A DNA stretch of 64,000 nt from Vibrio cyclitrophicus (GCF_024347435.1 NZ_AP025481.1:1302001-1366000); one strand, 5' to 3'; positions 47,069-56,471 are shown, counted from the stretch's first letter. Numbers and translations: made by a program. Notes: generated by a model from the sequence alone, not told the origin.

Positions 47069-47558
47069 TTGCATGAAGGAAATAGCAGGAAGAAATCACA
47101 GATAACCAAACGACAGATAAAAAAATAGCCAACCGCAATAATCGCGATTGGCTCTATATATTTGTGAACAAATCAATAGGTTCACTAACAACGTCAGTTG
47201 GCTAGGTGACCCTCGGCTTAAGAAGGGTCAAGTACTACAATGCAGTTAGCGTGCCAACTTTAAAAAGACGTTTTATAAGCCCTGCATCGCATAAAAACTG
47301 CTAATTCATCATGCGAATTGCAAAGTGCACTTGCATAATGCAACTAAGATGCAATATTGATAAGAGATCAGTTTCATCATTAAGCACTAGTGATAAAACA
47401 CTAAGTGGTTGTATTCTAAATATTAGGCACATGTTCACTTCAACTTATTGCCTTACAATTTAAAAGGGGATAAAAGCCCTTTCATTGATGGCATATTCAT
47501 ACTTTTTTTACACTAAAGTTTGTATACTGCACAAAATCATCCTCAACTCTATGAAGCA
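47069..47558. other. Region upstream of popT with clustered TGCA motifs
   Basis: About 490 bases without a convincing ORF. Five TGCA tetramers occur in 36 bases at 47319-47356 with spacings of 7, 6, 7 and 11, next to related GCAT/TGCG sequence from 47283. They may be operator elements. The rest shows nothing clear. Confidence 0.4.
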
Positions 47559-48479
47559 ATGAATTACTTAAGTACTTTTTTCAAAGGCATGGCAATGGGC
47601 GCAGCCGACGTTGTTCCTGGTGTGTCTGGCGGAACCATCGCATTCATCACAGGTATCTACGATACCTTGCTAGAAAGCATTCGAAGAATTAACCCTAGCG
47701 TGCTTGGCTTATGGAAACGTGAAGGCTTCAAGGCTGCGTTTAGCCATATCAATGGGTTTTTCCTAATTTCACTGTTCGCGGGCGTGTTCACCAGCATTGC
47801 AACATTCGCGAAACTCATCTCTTGGTTATTGGTTACACATCCAATCCCTTTATGGTCTTTCTTCTTTGGCCTTATCTTGGTATCTGTTTTCCATATTCTT
47901 AAACAAGTAGAGAAACGCGATGTAATTCGCTTCGTATTTTTACTGCTCGGTATTGCCTTCGCTTATAGTATTACCGTGCTTAAGCCACTGCAGATGGAAC
48001 CTACTAGTATCAATGTTCTCATTGCGGGTGCGATTGCGATCTGTGCGATGATCCTACCAGGTATCTCAGGTAGCTTTATCCTGCTATTGATTGGGATGTA
48101 TGGCCCAGTACTTGGCGCGGTCAAAGAGTTTCAAATTGATGTGCTTGCCCTATTTTTAGGTGGCTGTGTGATCGGTCTACTGACTTTCTCACACATTCTC
48201 TCTTGGTTATTGCGCTCATTCCGCGATTTCACGTTAGTATTCTTAACTGGCTTGATGATTGGTACGCTACCAAAGATCTGGCCTTGGAAAGAGACCATCA
48301 GCTGGCGTACAAACTCCAAAGGTGAGCAAGTTCCTTTGATTCAGGAAAATCTATCGCCTTTCGATTTCGAAGCGGTCACTTCTCAACCATCTCAACTGGT
48401 TATGGCGATTGTGATGATGCTTGTTGCCATTGCATTGGTTCTCGGGTTGGAAAAGTTTGCAGAGTGCAATGCTGACTAA
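47559..48479 (+). CDS. popT: DUF368 membrane protein, undecaprenyl-phosphate translocase type
   Basis: The DUF368 (PopT) family recycles undecaprenyl phosphate, the lipid carrier for wall and surface sugars, across the inner membrane; a V. cholerae member has been studied. The 306-residue protein from ATG 47559 has about eight to nine helices and the family signature MGAADVVPGVSGGTIAFITGIYDT, repeated more loosely later as CAMILPGISGSFILLLIGMY. An upstream start would add 13 residues without helices. It is monocistronic with its own terminator. Identification is by family; flippase activity is taken from the literature. Confidence 0.9.
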   Translation: MNYLSTFFKGMAMGAADVVPGVSGGTIAFITGIYDTLLESIRRINPSVLGLWKREGFKAAFSHINGFFLISLFAGVFTSIATFAKLISWLLVTHPIPLWSFFFGLILVSVFHILKQVEKRDVIRFVFLLLGIAFAYSITVLKPLQMEPTSINVLIAGAIAICAMILPGISGSFILLLIGMYGPVLGAVKEFQIDVLALFLGGCVIGLLTFSHILSWLLRSFRDFTLVFLTGLMIGTLPKIWPWKETISWRTNSKGEQVPLIQENLSPFDFEAVTSQPSQLVMAIVMMLVAIALVLGLEKFAECNAD

Positions 48480-48558
48480 TCATTCAGCGAACCTTTGTTT
48501 AGCATGACAAACCGATGAGTGTAAGAAATACTAAACTCAACGACCCTCTTATATAGAC

Positions 48559-48587
48559 AAAAGCGAAGCCTGTGGCTTCGCTTTTTT
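48559..48587 (+). terminator. Terminator of popT
   Basis: AAAGCGAAGCC/GGCTTCGCTTT with a 3-base loop is followed by Ts; it lies about 80 bases after the popT stop. Confidence 0.9.
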
Positions 48588-48683
48588 ACTTCTACCATAC
48601 GCACAAAATTGCTTTTTGATACAAGCACGTATTGACGGGTATGATAACATCGCCGCTCTTATAAAATTAAATGAGAACACGAC

Positions 48684-49124
48684 ATGCACCCGGCATTAAA
48701 GGTGGCAGCTATTGGAGTCGCTCTCGTGGCAGGCTTTTATGGACCACAAGCGATCCAGCAATTTAAAACAACCATGGAACACACCTCAGCTGACGTTAAC
48801 TTAGACGACTATTGCATGCTTTCAACAGCGTCGTGTAAGCAACAGGAGATTTCTATGTCTCTTGATAGCGAGACCGCCCAACCACTGGTTCCTACTAAAA
48901 TGAAAGTAGTTTGGGAAGGAGCGGCATCTGAAACATTAATGTTGTCACTCACGGGCTTAGAAATGGACATGGGTTCAGCACGTTTTCAGTTAAAAAATAT
49001 TGGTAATAATATCTACGAAGGGGATGTGATTTTACCTGTGTGCACCATGGATAAAATGACTTGGCTTGGCGAACTCACCGATGGTGTTGAAACCGTAAAC
49101 CCTGCAATAAGGATGGCAAGATGA
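48684..49124 (+). CDS. Membrane-anchored periplasmic protein of unknown function
   Basis: The 146-residue protein has a single N-terminal hydrophobic helix (VAAIGVALVAGFYGPQAI) and a periplasmic domain of beta character (KMKVVWEG, LSLTGLEMDMGSARFQL, YEGDVILPVCTMDKMTW). Two Cys in DYCMLSTASCKQ and one near the end could form disulfides or bind metal. Residues LEMDMG and the domain size are reminiscent of small copper-associated domains such as FixH/YtkA, but I cannot assign it. It overlaps the next gene (sco) by four bases and stands before SCO1 and PCuAC genes, so a role in copper delivery is likely. Confidence 0.7.
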   Translation: MHPALKVAAIGVALVAGFYGPQAIQQFKTTMEHTSADVNLDDYCMLSTASCKQQEISMSLDSETAQPLVPTKMKVVWEGAASETLMLSLTGLEMDMGSARFQLKNIGNNIYEGDVILPVCTMDKMTWLGELTDGVETVNPAIRMAR

Positions 49125-49717
49125 GTAAGAATTGGTCGTTAGCATTAGTGGTAGCGTTTGTACTTGGTTTTGGTGTCAAAAGCTATCTTGATGGGCAAAA
49201 CGAAGCTCAAGAACAACACGCAGCAAAGCAAGAGTTTTCAATGACCACGCTTTTCGGTAAAGATAACCAGCCAACGGAAATCTTTGACCAAACCGATGAC
49301 AGAATTCGCATCGTTTACTTCGGTTTCACTCGTTGCCCAGATGTCTGCCCGACTTCTTTAGCGATGCTAGCCGGTGCACTTAACCAAGTCTCTGACGAAG
49401 CAAAAGCCAAAATTCGGCCGATGTTTGTTTCACTTGATCCTGAACGTGATGCTGCAGAAGCATCGTACGAATACGCACAATACTTCCACCCAATGATGGA
49501 AGGGCTAAGTGGTCCATTGGATGTGACAACAACGCTTGCACACAATTACGGTGTTATTTTTAGAAAAACAAAGCTGGAAGGTTCAGAGTTGGAATACACC
49601 CTAGACCACAGCTCATATTTTTATTTTTTAAAGCCCGATGGCACACTGATTACCAAAGTGCCGCATACGTTAACGCCAGCGCCAATTGTTGAGGCCATCA
49701 ACAAATTGACGCAATAA
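49121..49717 (+). CDS. SCO1/SenC-family copper chaperone
   Basis: SCO proteins deliver copper to cytochrome c oxidase and have a thioredoxin fold. The 198-residue protein has an N-terminal signal anchor (WSLALVVAFVLGFGVKSYL) and the metal-binding CxxxC in FTRCPDVCPTSLAM. The distal His is in TLDHSSYFYFLKPDG. These are the three residues needed for copper binding. It sits between a conserved membrane protein and a PCuAC chaperone gene, a common copper-delivery grouping. Confidence 0.93.
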   Translation: MSKNWSLALVVAFVLGFGVKSYLDGQNEAQEQHAAKQEFSMTTLFGKDNQPTEIFDQTDDRIRIVYFGFTRCPDVCPTSLAMLAGALNQVSDEAKAKIRPMFVSLDPERDAAEASYEYAQYFHPMMEGLSGPLDVTTTLAHNYGVIFRKTKLEGSELEYTLDHSSYFYFLKPDGTLITKVPHTLTPAPIVEAINKLTQ

Positions 49718-49804
49718 AACGTAAAAACAAAGAACTTAATGAATAAAGTTCGATCAAAAAAGTCAGGTCCCAGACCAAAGAACATAAAAAATAAGGACAA
49801 CAAC

Positions 49805-50263
49805 ATGAAGTTAAAAGCACTCGCTCTAGCAGGCTTATTGCTCACTCCTCTTGCTCACGCTAATAGCGATATTATGGTTCATGATGCGTACGCTCGTGCA
49901 ACACCGCCTTCAGCAGTGAACAGCGCGGTATTCACGACTCTGATGAACCACAGCGATAAAGATCGCGCTATTGTTTCTGCAGCAACACCAGCAGCAGGAA
50001 AGGTAGAGCTTCATGATGTTATCGTTGATGGCGACGTAATGAAGATGCGCCAAGTTCAAGAGATCACAATCCCTGCGAATGGGGAAGCGATACTGAAACC
50101 AGGTAGCCTACACATCATGTTGTTCGACCTAAAAAGCAGCTTAAAAGAAGGTGATCAAATCGAGATGACATTAACCTTCGCCAACGGTGAAACACAAACC
50201 TTCGATGCACCAGTGAAGAAAGTGATGAGCGGCATGAAAAAGATGAACCACGACCATCATTAA
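49805..50263 (+). CDS. Periplasmic copper chaperone PCuAC
   Basis: PCuAC proteins carry copper to cytochrome oxidase together with SCO. The 152-residue protein from ATG 49805 (AAGGA upstream) has a signal peptide (LALAGLLLTPLAHA) and the copper-binding pattern with HDV...MKMRQV...HIMLFDL, matching H(M)-x10-M-x21-HxM of the family. The C-terminal GMKKMNHDHH adds more Met and His residues that could bind copper. An earlier in-frame start at 49739 would spoil the signal peptide. Confidence 0.92.
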   Translation: MKLKALALAGLLLTPLAHANSDIMVHDAYARATPPSAVNSAVFTTLMNHSDKDRAIVSAATPAAGKVELHDVIVDGDVMKMRQVQEITIPANGEAILKPGSLHIMLFDLKSSLKEGDQIEMTLTFANGETQTFDAPVKKVMSGMKKMNHDHH

Positions 50264-50290
50264 TCGCATTCACAATTGATGGAATAATTT

Positions 50291-50325
50291 AAGCCACGAT
50301 GACTTTTTGCCATCGTGGCTTTTTT
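50291..50325 (+). terminator. Terminator of the copper-delivery unit
   Basis: AAGCCACGATG/CATCGTGGCTT with a 9-base loop is followed by Ts. Confidence 0.9.
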
Positions 50326-50344
50326 AAACTGAGCTCGCTTTTTG

Positions 50345-50553
50345 ATCTCGCCAAAAATCAATAGTTGTTGAAGGAACAAGCTAGAAATGGCGCTTCGTTA
50401 GCCGAACAACGCGCTAATAGAAATCCGCTTTCTAAGATATATAAACTGTACAATCAGAGAGCCGCAACCTTAAGAAAGCCTCCGATTAAGCCTTTTAGGT
50501 TAACGACTATAAGACGACTTAGCCCTACCCTGTTAATCAGGTGGGGCTTTTTT
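50345..50553 (+). ncRNA. Possible small RNA ending at an orphan terminator
   Basis: A good terminator (AGCCCTACC/GGTGGGGCT, then seven Ts, 50521-50553) has no convincing gene in front of it. The only ORF (50365-50586) runs through it and has no family resemblance. The stretch between the preceding terminator and this one could be a small RNA of up to about 200 nt. I see no promoter I trust. A leader of sstT ended by attenuation is less likely because sstT starts 317 bases further on. Confidence 0.35.
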
Positions 50554-50870
50554 ATTTCAATTTGGTATCTGTATAACTATTTCTGAATACAATGATTTTG
50601 CCAATAACAGTTTACATACCCCAACAACCAGAATATTGCCCCTTACAAACATAAACATGTAGACTTATAGACCAACATTAACACTTTTATTTAACATTTA
50701 GCTCCAAAAACGCCACTGGACGCAAACAATCACCCTAAAAGTAAACTATTCCTAGACACTCTCTTAGATCTCGCTAATATTACCGCCCATTCCACTAGTG
50801 TATAGTTGGATTTGGTACAACTTTATAAAAAGATACATCACTATAATAATTTAACAATTGCAGGTATTTT
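50554..50870. other. Intergenic region upstream of sstT
   Basis: AT-rich sequence with no ORF. A possible -10-like TATAAT-type segment occurs close to sstT, with no clear ribosome-binding site pattern beyond GCAGGT. Nothing else is clear. Confidence 0.35.
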
Positions 50871-52085
50871 ATGCAAAACAACAACATACTCGCCCGCATC
50901 GCTCGTGGGAATCTAGTCCTACAGATCCTTGCTGGTATTGTTTTCGGTGTCGTTCTCGCCATGGTTTCTCCTTCAGCAGCTCAAGACGCAGGCCTACTCG
51001 GTAGTCTGTTTGTTGGTGCTCTGAAAGCTGTTGCCCCAATTTTAGTATTCATTCTTGTTGCAGCTTCTATCGCAAACCAAAAGAAAGGTCAGCATACTCA
51101 TATGCGTCCAATCATTGTGCTTTACCTGATTGGTACTTTCTCTGCAGCCTTAACGGCAGTCGTTCTAAGCTTCATGTTCCCAACCACTTTGACACTGGTT
51201 GCTGGCGCTGAAGGTGCGAACCCTCCACAAGGTATTGCTGAAGTTCTTCATACTCTTCTATTCAAGCTTGTAGATAACCCAGTAAGCGCGCTAATGAACG
51301 CAAACTACATTGGTATTCTAGCTTGGGCAATCGGCCTTGGTCTTGCTCTGCACCACGCATCTGCAACAACTAAAGCGGTTTTCGAAGACCTAAGCCACAG
51401 TGTTTCGCACATTGTTCGCTTCATTATCCGTCTTGCACCATTCGGTATCTTTGGCCTTGTTTCGACTACTTTCGCAACAACGGGTTTCGATGCTCTAGCA
51501 AGCTACGGTCAATTGCTAGCTGTTCTACTAAGCTCAATGCTGATTATTGCGCTTGTGGTTAACCCACTACTTGTATTTATCAAGACAAAGCAGAACCCAT
51601 ACCCACTTGTACTTCAATGTATCCGTGAATCAGGCGTAACAGCATTCTTCACTCGTTCAAGTGCTGCAAACATTCCAGTTAACATGAACCTTTGTAAGAA
51701 GCTAAACCTAGATGAAGATACTTACTCTGTATCTATCCCTCTAGGCGCAACGATCAACATGGCAGGTGCTGCAATCACTATCACTGTGTTAACACTTGCA
51801 GCTGTGCACACTATGGGTATCGAGATTGATATCTTCACAGCAATCCTACTAAGCCTAGTTGCTGCGATTTCAGCGTGTGGTGCATCGGGTGTTGCTGGCG
51901 GTTCACTACTGCTTATCCCGCTAGCATGTGGCCTATTCGGTATTTCGAACGATGTAGCGATGCAGGTTGTAGCGGTTGGTTTCATTATTGGTGTGATTCA
52001 AGATTCTGCTGAAACAGCACTTAACAGCTCAACAGACGTTGTGTTCACTGCTGCTGTATGTAAAGCAGAGCAAAACAAAGCGTAA
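50871..52085 (+). CDS. sstT: Sodium/serine-threonine symporter SstT
   Basis: SstT imports L-serine and L-threonine with sodium ions and belongs to the dicarboxylate/amino acid:cation symporter family. The 404-residue length matches the family. There are eight or more hydrophobic segments and the conserved sections [24 protein letters not shown] and [15 protein letters not shown] that form the substrate and sodium site. It starts [20 protein letters not shown], as in other SstT proteins. It stands alone, followed by a 7-bp tandem repeat and a terminator. Confidence 0.95.
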   Translation: MQNNNILARIARGNLVLQILAGIVFGVVLAMVSPSAAQDAGLLGSLFVGALKAVAPILVFILVAASIANQKKGQHTHMRPIIVLYLIGTFSAALTAVVLSFMFPTTLTLVAGAEGANPPQGIAEVLHTLLFKLVDNPVSALMNANYIGILAWAIGLGLALHHASATTKAVFEDLSHSVSHIVRFIIRLAPFGIFGLVSTTFATTGFDALASYGQLLAVLLSSMLIIALVVNPLLVFIKTKQNPYPLVLQCIRESGVTAFFTRSSAANIPVNMNLCKKLNLDEDTYSVSIPLGATINMAGAAITITVLTLAAVHTMGIEIDIFTAILLSLVAAISACGASGVAGGSLLLIPLACGLFGISNDVAMQVVAVGFIIGVIQDSAETALNSSTDVVFTAAVCKAEQNKA

Positions 52086-52130
52086 TAAGCTCTAAGCTCT
52101 AAGCTCTAAGCTCTAAGCTCTAAGCTCTAA
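52086..52130. repeat. 7-bp tandem repeat TAAGCTC downstream of sstT
   Basis: Six perfect copies of TAAGCTC and a partial seventh begin immediately after the sstT stop codon. Sequence differs from the malT-side repeat, but unit length and position relative to a stop are the same. Confidence 0.95.
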
Positions 52131-52148
52131 AGTAAATAGCACATAAAC

Positions 52149-52178
52149 AAAAAGGGAAGCAGATGCTTCCCTTTTTTT
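52149..52178 (+). terminator. Terminator of sstT
   Basis: AAAAAGGGAAGC/GCTTCCCTTTTT with a 4-base loop, followed by Ts. Confidence 0.9.
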
Positions 52179-52290
52179 GTTGTTCTTATCTTCCAGATTA
52201 TCGTTAAAGCTTTAGCTAGTTGACCATTTTTATCACTCAATCTACACCTATCTTGTCGATGACTTCTTGAACAGATGCACTAGAGCTTGC

Positions 52291-53550
52291 TTAGTGGTTA
52301 TTCTTCCAACTAGGCTCGACTGCAGACTGACTAAAGTCCAAAGAACCACTGTTAACGCTTGATGGCTTATCTGATGATGGCTGATTCACGTTAAGTTCTT
52401 GTTCTGTCATCGCACCATTATGGTTGGCTGTCGCCTGTTGTCCGTAATCCATATTAGAAACATGCTCACTCGAAGCCTCTGTCTTTGGGTGACCACTCTC
52501 TACACCTAACTCATCAATATCTTCATCTGAAGCTTCTTTTACTTTCTTAGGGATAGGCACATTACGCTTGTAGAGCTTATTGAGCGCTTTGACGATTGAA
52601 TGCTTAGTTATCGCCTCTTGCGTTAGCTTGGTCATTATCGGCTTAGTCAGAGCCTGTAGACCCACGACCGCATCCACACCAAGATCGCCCCCAACTTTGT
52701 CTCGTAATTGTTTCGCATCTGAGTAGCCAAAGTGTGCTGATAAAAACAGCCAGATATAAGCAATTGCACTGCCATGTTCACCATGGTCTATCCAAGCTTC
52801 GCCGGCTCTAAACATGGCTTCTGCGCTGTTTTTTTCAGCTGCGGTTTCAAACCAGTACACAGCCTCACCATGATTAGGTTCTATACCAACGCCGTTCAAA
52901 TAACATGTACCCAGTTTGATCTTGCCATCTAAACTGTTTTTTTCTGCTGCCTTGCGATACCACTCAACGGCACTTTCTGCTGAATAGTCTGAATTTTCTT
53001 TATCCAAACACCAGTCGCCCATAAACAGCATTGCTTCGGTATTTCCACCTGCAGCTGACTCTTCGATGTAAGTGTAACCTTTAGGGATATTCTTATCCGT
53101 ACCGCGACCAAACACGAGCGCTTTACCCATCTCAAATTTCGCAACCAAATCATTATCCAGTGCGGATATCGCAAGCTGCCAAAAATTGGCTTTTTCTCTT
53201 AAAATCAGGTCTTCTTTGCGCTTCATACTGAGTCGCACAACGCCATACATACCGTTGATATTATCTAAATGAGCCGCTTTGTCATACCAATACAAAGCTT
53301 CTTTAATATTGTTACGTTCAGCCTCTTTCGCTAAATACAGAATCGATGGCGTATGGCCTGTTTCAGCCTTAAAGTGGCGTTCTTTTTGTTCTTGTATTCG
53401 AGCCTTTTCAATCGCCTTTCGGTAAGCAACTGCTCGCGCTTTTCGTTCTTGCTCTAACCGTTGCTTTCTTAGCGATAAAGAAATCAGCCAAACGGCCACA
53501 AGTATTAACGAAAGAGCCGTCGCACCAATTGCGATTCCCATTGTACTCAT
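52291..53550 (-). CDS. Sel1-like repeat membrane protein
   Basis: This 419-residue protein has one N-terminal membrane helix (GIAIGATALSLILVAVWLISLSL), a charged coiled region (RKQRLEQERKARAVAYRKAIEKARIQEQ) and several Sel1-type repeats (for example AVEWYRKAAEKNSLDGKIKLGTCYLNGVGIEPNHGEAVYWFETAAEKN, described here by its repeat pattern A-x-x-W-Y/F-x-x-A-A). Such repeats mediate protein-protein contacts. The last 100 residues are Ser-rich and low in structure. It is a single gene; no partner can be named. Confidence 0.82.
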   Translation of the reverse strand: MSTMGIAIGATALSLILVAVWLISLSLRKQRLEQERKARAVAYRKAIEKARIQEQKERHFKAETGHTPSILYLAKEAERNNIKEALYWYDKAAHLDNINGMYGVVRLSMKRKEDLILREKANFWQLAISALDNDLVAKFEMGKALVFGRGTDKNIPKGYTYIEESAAGGNTEAMLFMGDWCLDKENSDYSAESAVEWYRKAAEKNSLDGKIKLGTCYLNGVGIEPNHGEAVYWFETAAEKNSAEAMFRAGEAWIDHGEHGSAIAYIWLFLSAHFGYSDAKQLRDKVGGDLGVDAVVGLQALTKPIMTKLTQEAITKHSIVKALNKLYKRNVPIPKKVKEASDEDIDELGVESGHPKTEASSEHVSNMDYGQQATANHNGAMTEQELNVNQPSSDKPSSVNSGSLDFSQSAVEPSWKNNH

Positions 53551-53860
53551 AAAATATATTAACCTAACTCGGCTGATACAAATCTCTATATCGAGGTATC
53601 ATCAACCATAGTGAATGTTTCGAATTATAGGGAAAAGCGTCGTTATTGACACGTTCCGCCCCAAAATGAACTTAGTTCAGTATCTCAGGAATACATAGCG
53701 ATAAAAAGCCTGCAGAGACCTATCGTTATGCGCTCCCCAAATGGTGTGATCTTGCTTCAATATAGAGTGATATTGAAGAACCGAGTATCAGAAAAATCTG
53801 TAAAACGGTAGCAAGCTTGGTGTATTTCTCTTCGTAGCTTCACATACTGTCGTCACATCG
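53551..53860. other. Intergenic region between the Sel1 protein and ttrR
   Basis: About 310 bases without an ORF or a clear terminator. I see nothing specific in it. Confidence 0.35.
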
Positions 53861-54463
53861 TTAGTTCAGCTTTCCATAAACGTAAGCAAGCTCGGCAACT
53901 GTTTTCGCAGAGAATTTCTTCATCAAACTCGCTCGATGTACTTCCACCGTTCTCACTGCAATACAAAGTTCATCGGCAATTTTCTGGTTGCGCTTGCCAT
54001 CAATGATCTGCTTGAGGATGTCTACTTCGCGCTCGGTTAACGAAGCATAAGCTTGGCGGTACACATTCATATGTAAGTGCTTTTCAGAAGCCTCCAAACC
54101 TTGTTTGATTGCCTCAGCTAACTCATTGCCTTTCACTGGCTTTTGGAAGAAATTCACCGCGCCGGCTTGTAAAGCTTCTACCGCCATTGGCACGTCGCCA
54201 TGCCCTGTCAAATAGATCACCGACAGTGGGCTCTGCGCTTTCATCATTAATTCGTGAACTTGTTGTCCTCTCATTTCAGGCATTCGACTGTCTAACACCA
54301 CGCACCCCGGCGCACTCAAATCCACTGAATCCAGAAAATTCAGACCATCTTCATAAGCTAACACCGTAAAATCATGCTCTTCCAATAGGAACACCAATGA
54401 GTCTCTCATCGATTCATCGTCATCAACCACATAAACCGGCAACATTTGATGAAGTTCAGACAT
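53861..54463 (-). CDS. ttrR: Tetrathionate response regulator TtrR
   Basis: TtrR is the response regulator that activates tetrathionate reductase genes. The 200-residue protein has a receiver domain with the phospho-acceptor Asp in CVVLDSRMPEM, an acidic pocket (VVDDDESMRD) and the Lys in FFQKPVKG, plus a FixJ/LuxR-type helix-turn-helix (LTEREVDILKQIIDGKRNQKIADEL, then TVEVHRASLMKK). It follows ttrS by 11 bases on the same strand. The binding site is probably the 18-bp palindromic element found before ttrB and tsdB. Confidence 0.9.
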   Translation of the reverse strand: MSELHQMLPVYVVDDDESMRDSLVFLLEEHDFTVLAYEDGLNFLDSVDLSAPGCVVLDSRMPEMRGQQVHELMMKAQSPLSVIYLTGHGDVPMAVEALQAGAVNFFQKPVKGNELAEAIKQGLEASEKHLHMNVYRQAYASLTEREVDILKQIIDGKRNQKIADELCIAVRTVEVHRASLMKKFSAKTVAELAYVYGKLN

Positions 54464-54474
54464 AACAAGATTCC

Positions 54475-56364
54475 TTATGAATCATTTGAAAGAGAAAAAG
54501 GTAACGTCACTGAGACGTGACAGCCATGAGGAGTCAATGATTTGATGGCCATTTGGCCGCTGTGGTCTTCAATCACGTCTTGGCAAATCGCAAGCCCTAA
54601 ACCCAAGCCGTTTTCTTTGCTACTCACAAAGGCTTGAGTGACTTGTTGTTCGGTGAAATCTAAACCCGTGCCGTTATCGATAACCGACAGCATCATTTTA
54701 TCCGGTTGATACTCGGTAATCACTTTAATTGTTGGTGGCTCGCTGTTTTTGTTATCAATATCAGACGTAGCGCTTTGTTCACGATGCATCTGTGCATTAC
54801 ATGCGTCGGTCGCATTGTTGATCAGGTTTACAATCACTTGTTGTAGCCCCACCGAATCAACATACAGCTCAATAGGCTTACCTACGGCATGACGTTCAAC
54901 GGTTATCTTGTGTTTCTGTAATCGAAATTGCAGCAATTCGATGGTGTCGGTGAGTAACTGTTCGATGTCAGTCTGGGACTTCTCAGACGAGCGTTTCTTT
55001 ATCATGTTTCTTAGACGTTGAATGATCGCATCAGCCCTATCCACTTGCGACTGAATCTTCTCGAACACAGGTTCAATATCGGTCAATGGTTTGTTCTTCG
55101 AAATCCGTAACAAACCGCCTTCGCTGTAGTTACGAATGGCCGCCAAAGGTTGGTTGATCTCATGTGCGAGGCTGCTCCCCAACTCGCCCACGACTGCAAT
55201 GCGTTGAGAGTGCTCGAGTTGCTCACTCTTACTTTTTAGCTTGTGCAACATGGCTTCCAACTGCTTTTTACTTCGACTGAATTTGTACTCCAACCAGAAG
55301 TGGTAAGCATTCAGTAACACCACAAGAATGAAGAACGCCCATGCCCATTGCTGATTGTACTTAAGCCAGATTAACGCCTCTTTCCACCAAGGTTGTTGTA
55401 GTGGGTGCATATCGAGTTGTTGATAAAGCTTGTCTATCGAAAGCAGACTTGTCGGTGATGTCCAACCCGATGCATTCGCTGCAATCGCGGGCGCACTGCT
55501 TTTGGGCATCGCAAATAGTACCTGACTCATCTGTTTGGCCAGAGTCGAAGAAGCCCGCTCTGTTTTGGCAAACGACCAGTTGGGGTACAACGGCGTAGAC
55601 ACTTGGCATCGGAATCCTTCTGGAGCTTGATTCTCGATAATTCGATATTGTCCCGCCACCAGCAAACCTTCACTGATCATGTTCTCAACTAAACAGCTTG
55701 GTACGACAGCCGCTTCAATGTGCCCTTCACGCAGTTGATACAAACTGGCGTCAATCGGAAAACCTAAAAATTGGGTGTTAGAGAAAAAATGGTTGGGATT
55801 AAGCCCTTGTTGCATCACTTGGTAACGCATTGTTAAATAGCCACCGAATGCATTTTCAGATACCGCCGCAATCGGCTTACCGCTCAATTGTTCTAGCGAG
55901 ATATAAGGTGACATTCTTCTCACCACCAAGGCCGAACCAATACTTTGCGTATTGCTGGCTCCCGACTGTTCAAAGTTATGACTGGTCATGGTGGCCATCC
56001 AAGAGAGCGCATACTGGCGTCCTAAGCGAACCGCCTGACCGGGGTTGGTGATAACAAAGTCGACCTCAACACCTTTTACCGCGTCGGCCATCTCTTCCAA
56101 GTTGAAAGGCTTGAGAACAAAGTGTTTTCCGGGAATGCGCTCCGACAACCAATCCATTGTCGGCTGCCAACGCTGTTGAGCGGAAAGCTTGCCTCGAATA
56201 GCCAATACACCGACCTCAATAACCTGTTCCGACTCAACAGTGCCTGTCGTTGTAATCTCTTGCTCCGTTTGAGCGGCTAAACACATTCCTGCGGTTAAGC
56301 TCAACCAACAAAGGCTAACGATTGATATTAGGTTTCGGACTGTCACTAAAATCTCTTTCTCCAC
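54475..56364 (-). CDS. ttrS: Tetrathionate sensor histidine kinase TtrS
   Basis: TtrS senses tetrathionate in the periplasm. The 629-residue protein has an export signal, a PhnD-type binding-protein sensor domain (about 45-320, LAIRGKLSAQQRWQPTMDWL through NASGWTSP), one transmembrane helix (WAWAFFILVVLLNAYHFWL) and a kinase core. The phospho-acceptor is in GELGSSLAHEINQPLAAIR. The ATP-binding N box (NLINNATDA), the G1 box (VIDNGTGLD) and G2 (GLGLGLAICQDVIEDH) are intact. It is divergent from ttrBCA and upstream of ttrR, as in other ttr loci. Confidence 0.92.
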   Translation of the reverse strand: MEKEILVTVRNLISIVSLCWLSLTAGMCLAAQTEQEITTTGTVESEQVIEVGVLAIRGKLSAQQRWQPTMDWLSERIPGKHFVLKPFNLEEMADAVKGVEVDFVITNPGQAVRLGRQYALSWMATMTSHNFEQSGASNTQSIGSALVVRRMSPYISLEQLSGKPIAAVSENAFGGYLTMRYQVMQQGLNPNHFFSNTQFLGFPIDASLYQLREGHIEAAVVPSCLVENMISEGLLVAGQYRIIENQAPEGFRCQVSTPLYPNWSFAKTERASSTLAKQMSQVLFAMPKSSAPAIAANASGWTSPTSLLSIDKLYQQLDMHPLQQPWWKEALIWLKYNQQWAWAFFILVVLLNAYHFWLEYKFSRSKKQLEAMLHKLKSKSEQLEHSQRIAVVGELGSSLAHEINQPLAAIRNYSEGGLLRISKNKPLTDIEPVFEKIQSQVDRADAIIQRLRNMIKKRSSEKSQTDIEQLLTDTIELLQFRLQKHKITVERHAVGKPIELYVDSVGLQQVIVNLINNATDACNAQMHREQSATSDIDNKNSEPPTIKVITEYQPDKMMLSVIDNGTGLDFTEQQVTQAFVSSKENGLGLGLAICQDVIEDHSGQMAIKSLTPHGCHVSVTLPFSLSNDS

Positions 56365-56457
56365 ACTGACGGCATATCCACACTCAAATAACGCATTGAT
56401 GACACGTTAAATAGAGCCTTGATACAAAGCATAACAGCTAGATTAGTAAAACCACAT

Positions 56458-56471
56458 TTGTTCTAGATCAA
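56458..56471. promoter_or_regulatory. FNR-like site upstream of ttrB
   Basis: TTGTTCTAGATCAA matches the FNR consensus TTGAT-N4-ATCAA at nine of ten positions. It lies about 97 bases before the ttrB start and just upstream of the TtrR-type palindrome. Anaerobic FNR control of ttrBCA is known in Salmonella. Confidence 0.6.

Noticed and set aside
50365..50586. 73-residue protein before sstT
   Set aside because: It runs through a strong terminator, has no convincing ribosome-binding site and shows no recognisable family.
46989..52130. CRISPR array from the two repeat tracts
   Set aside because: Both are simple 7-bp head-to-tail repeats without spacers, and no cas genes are present.
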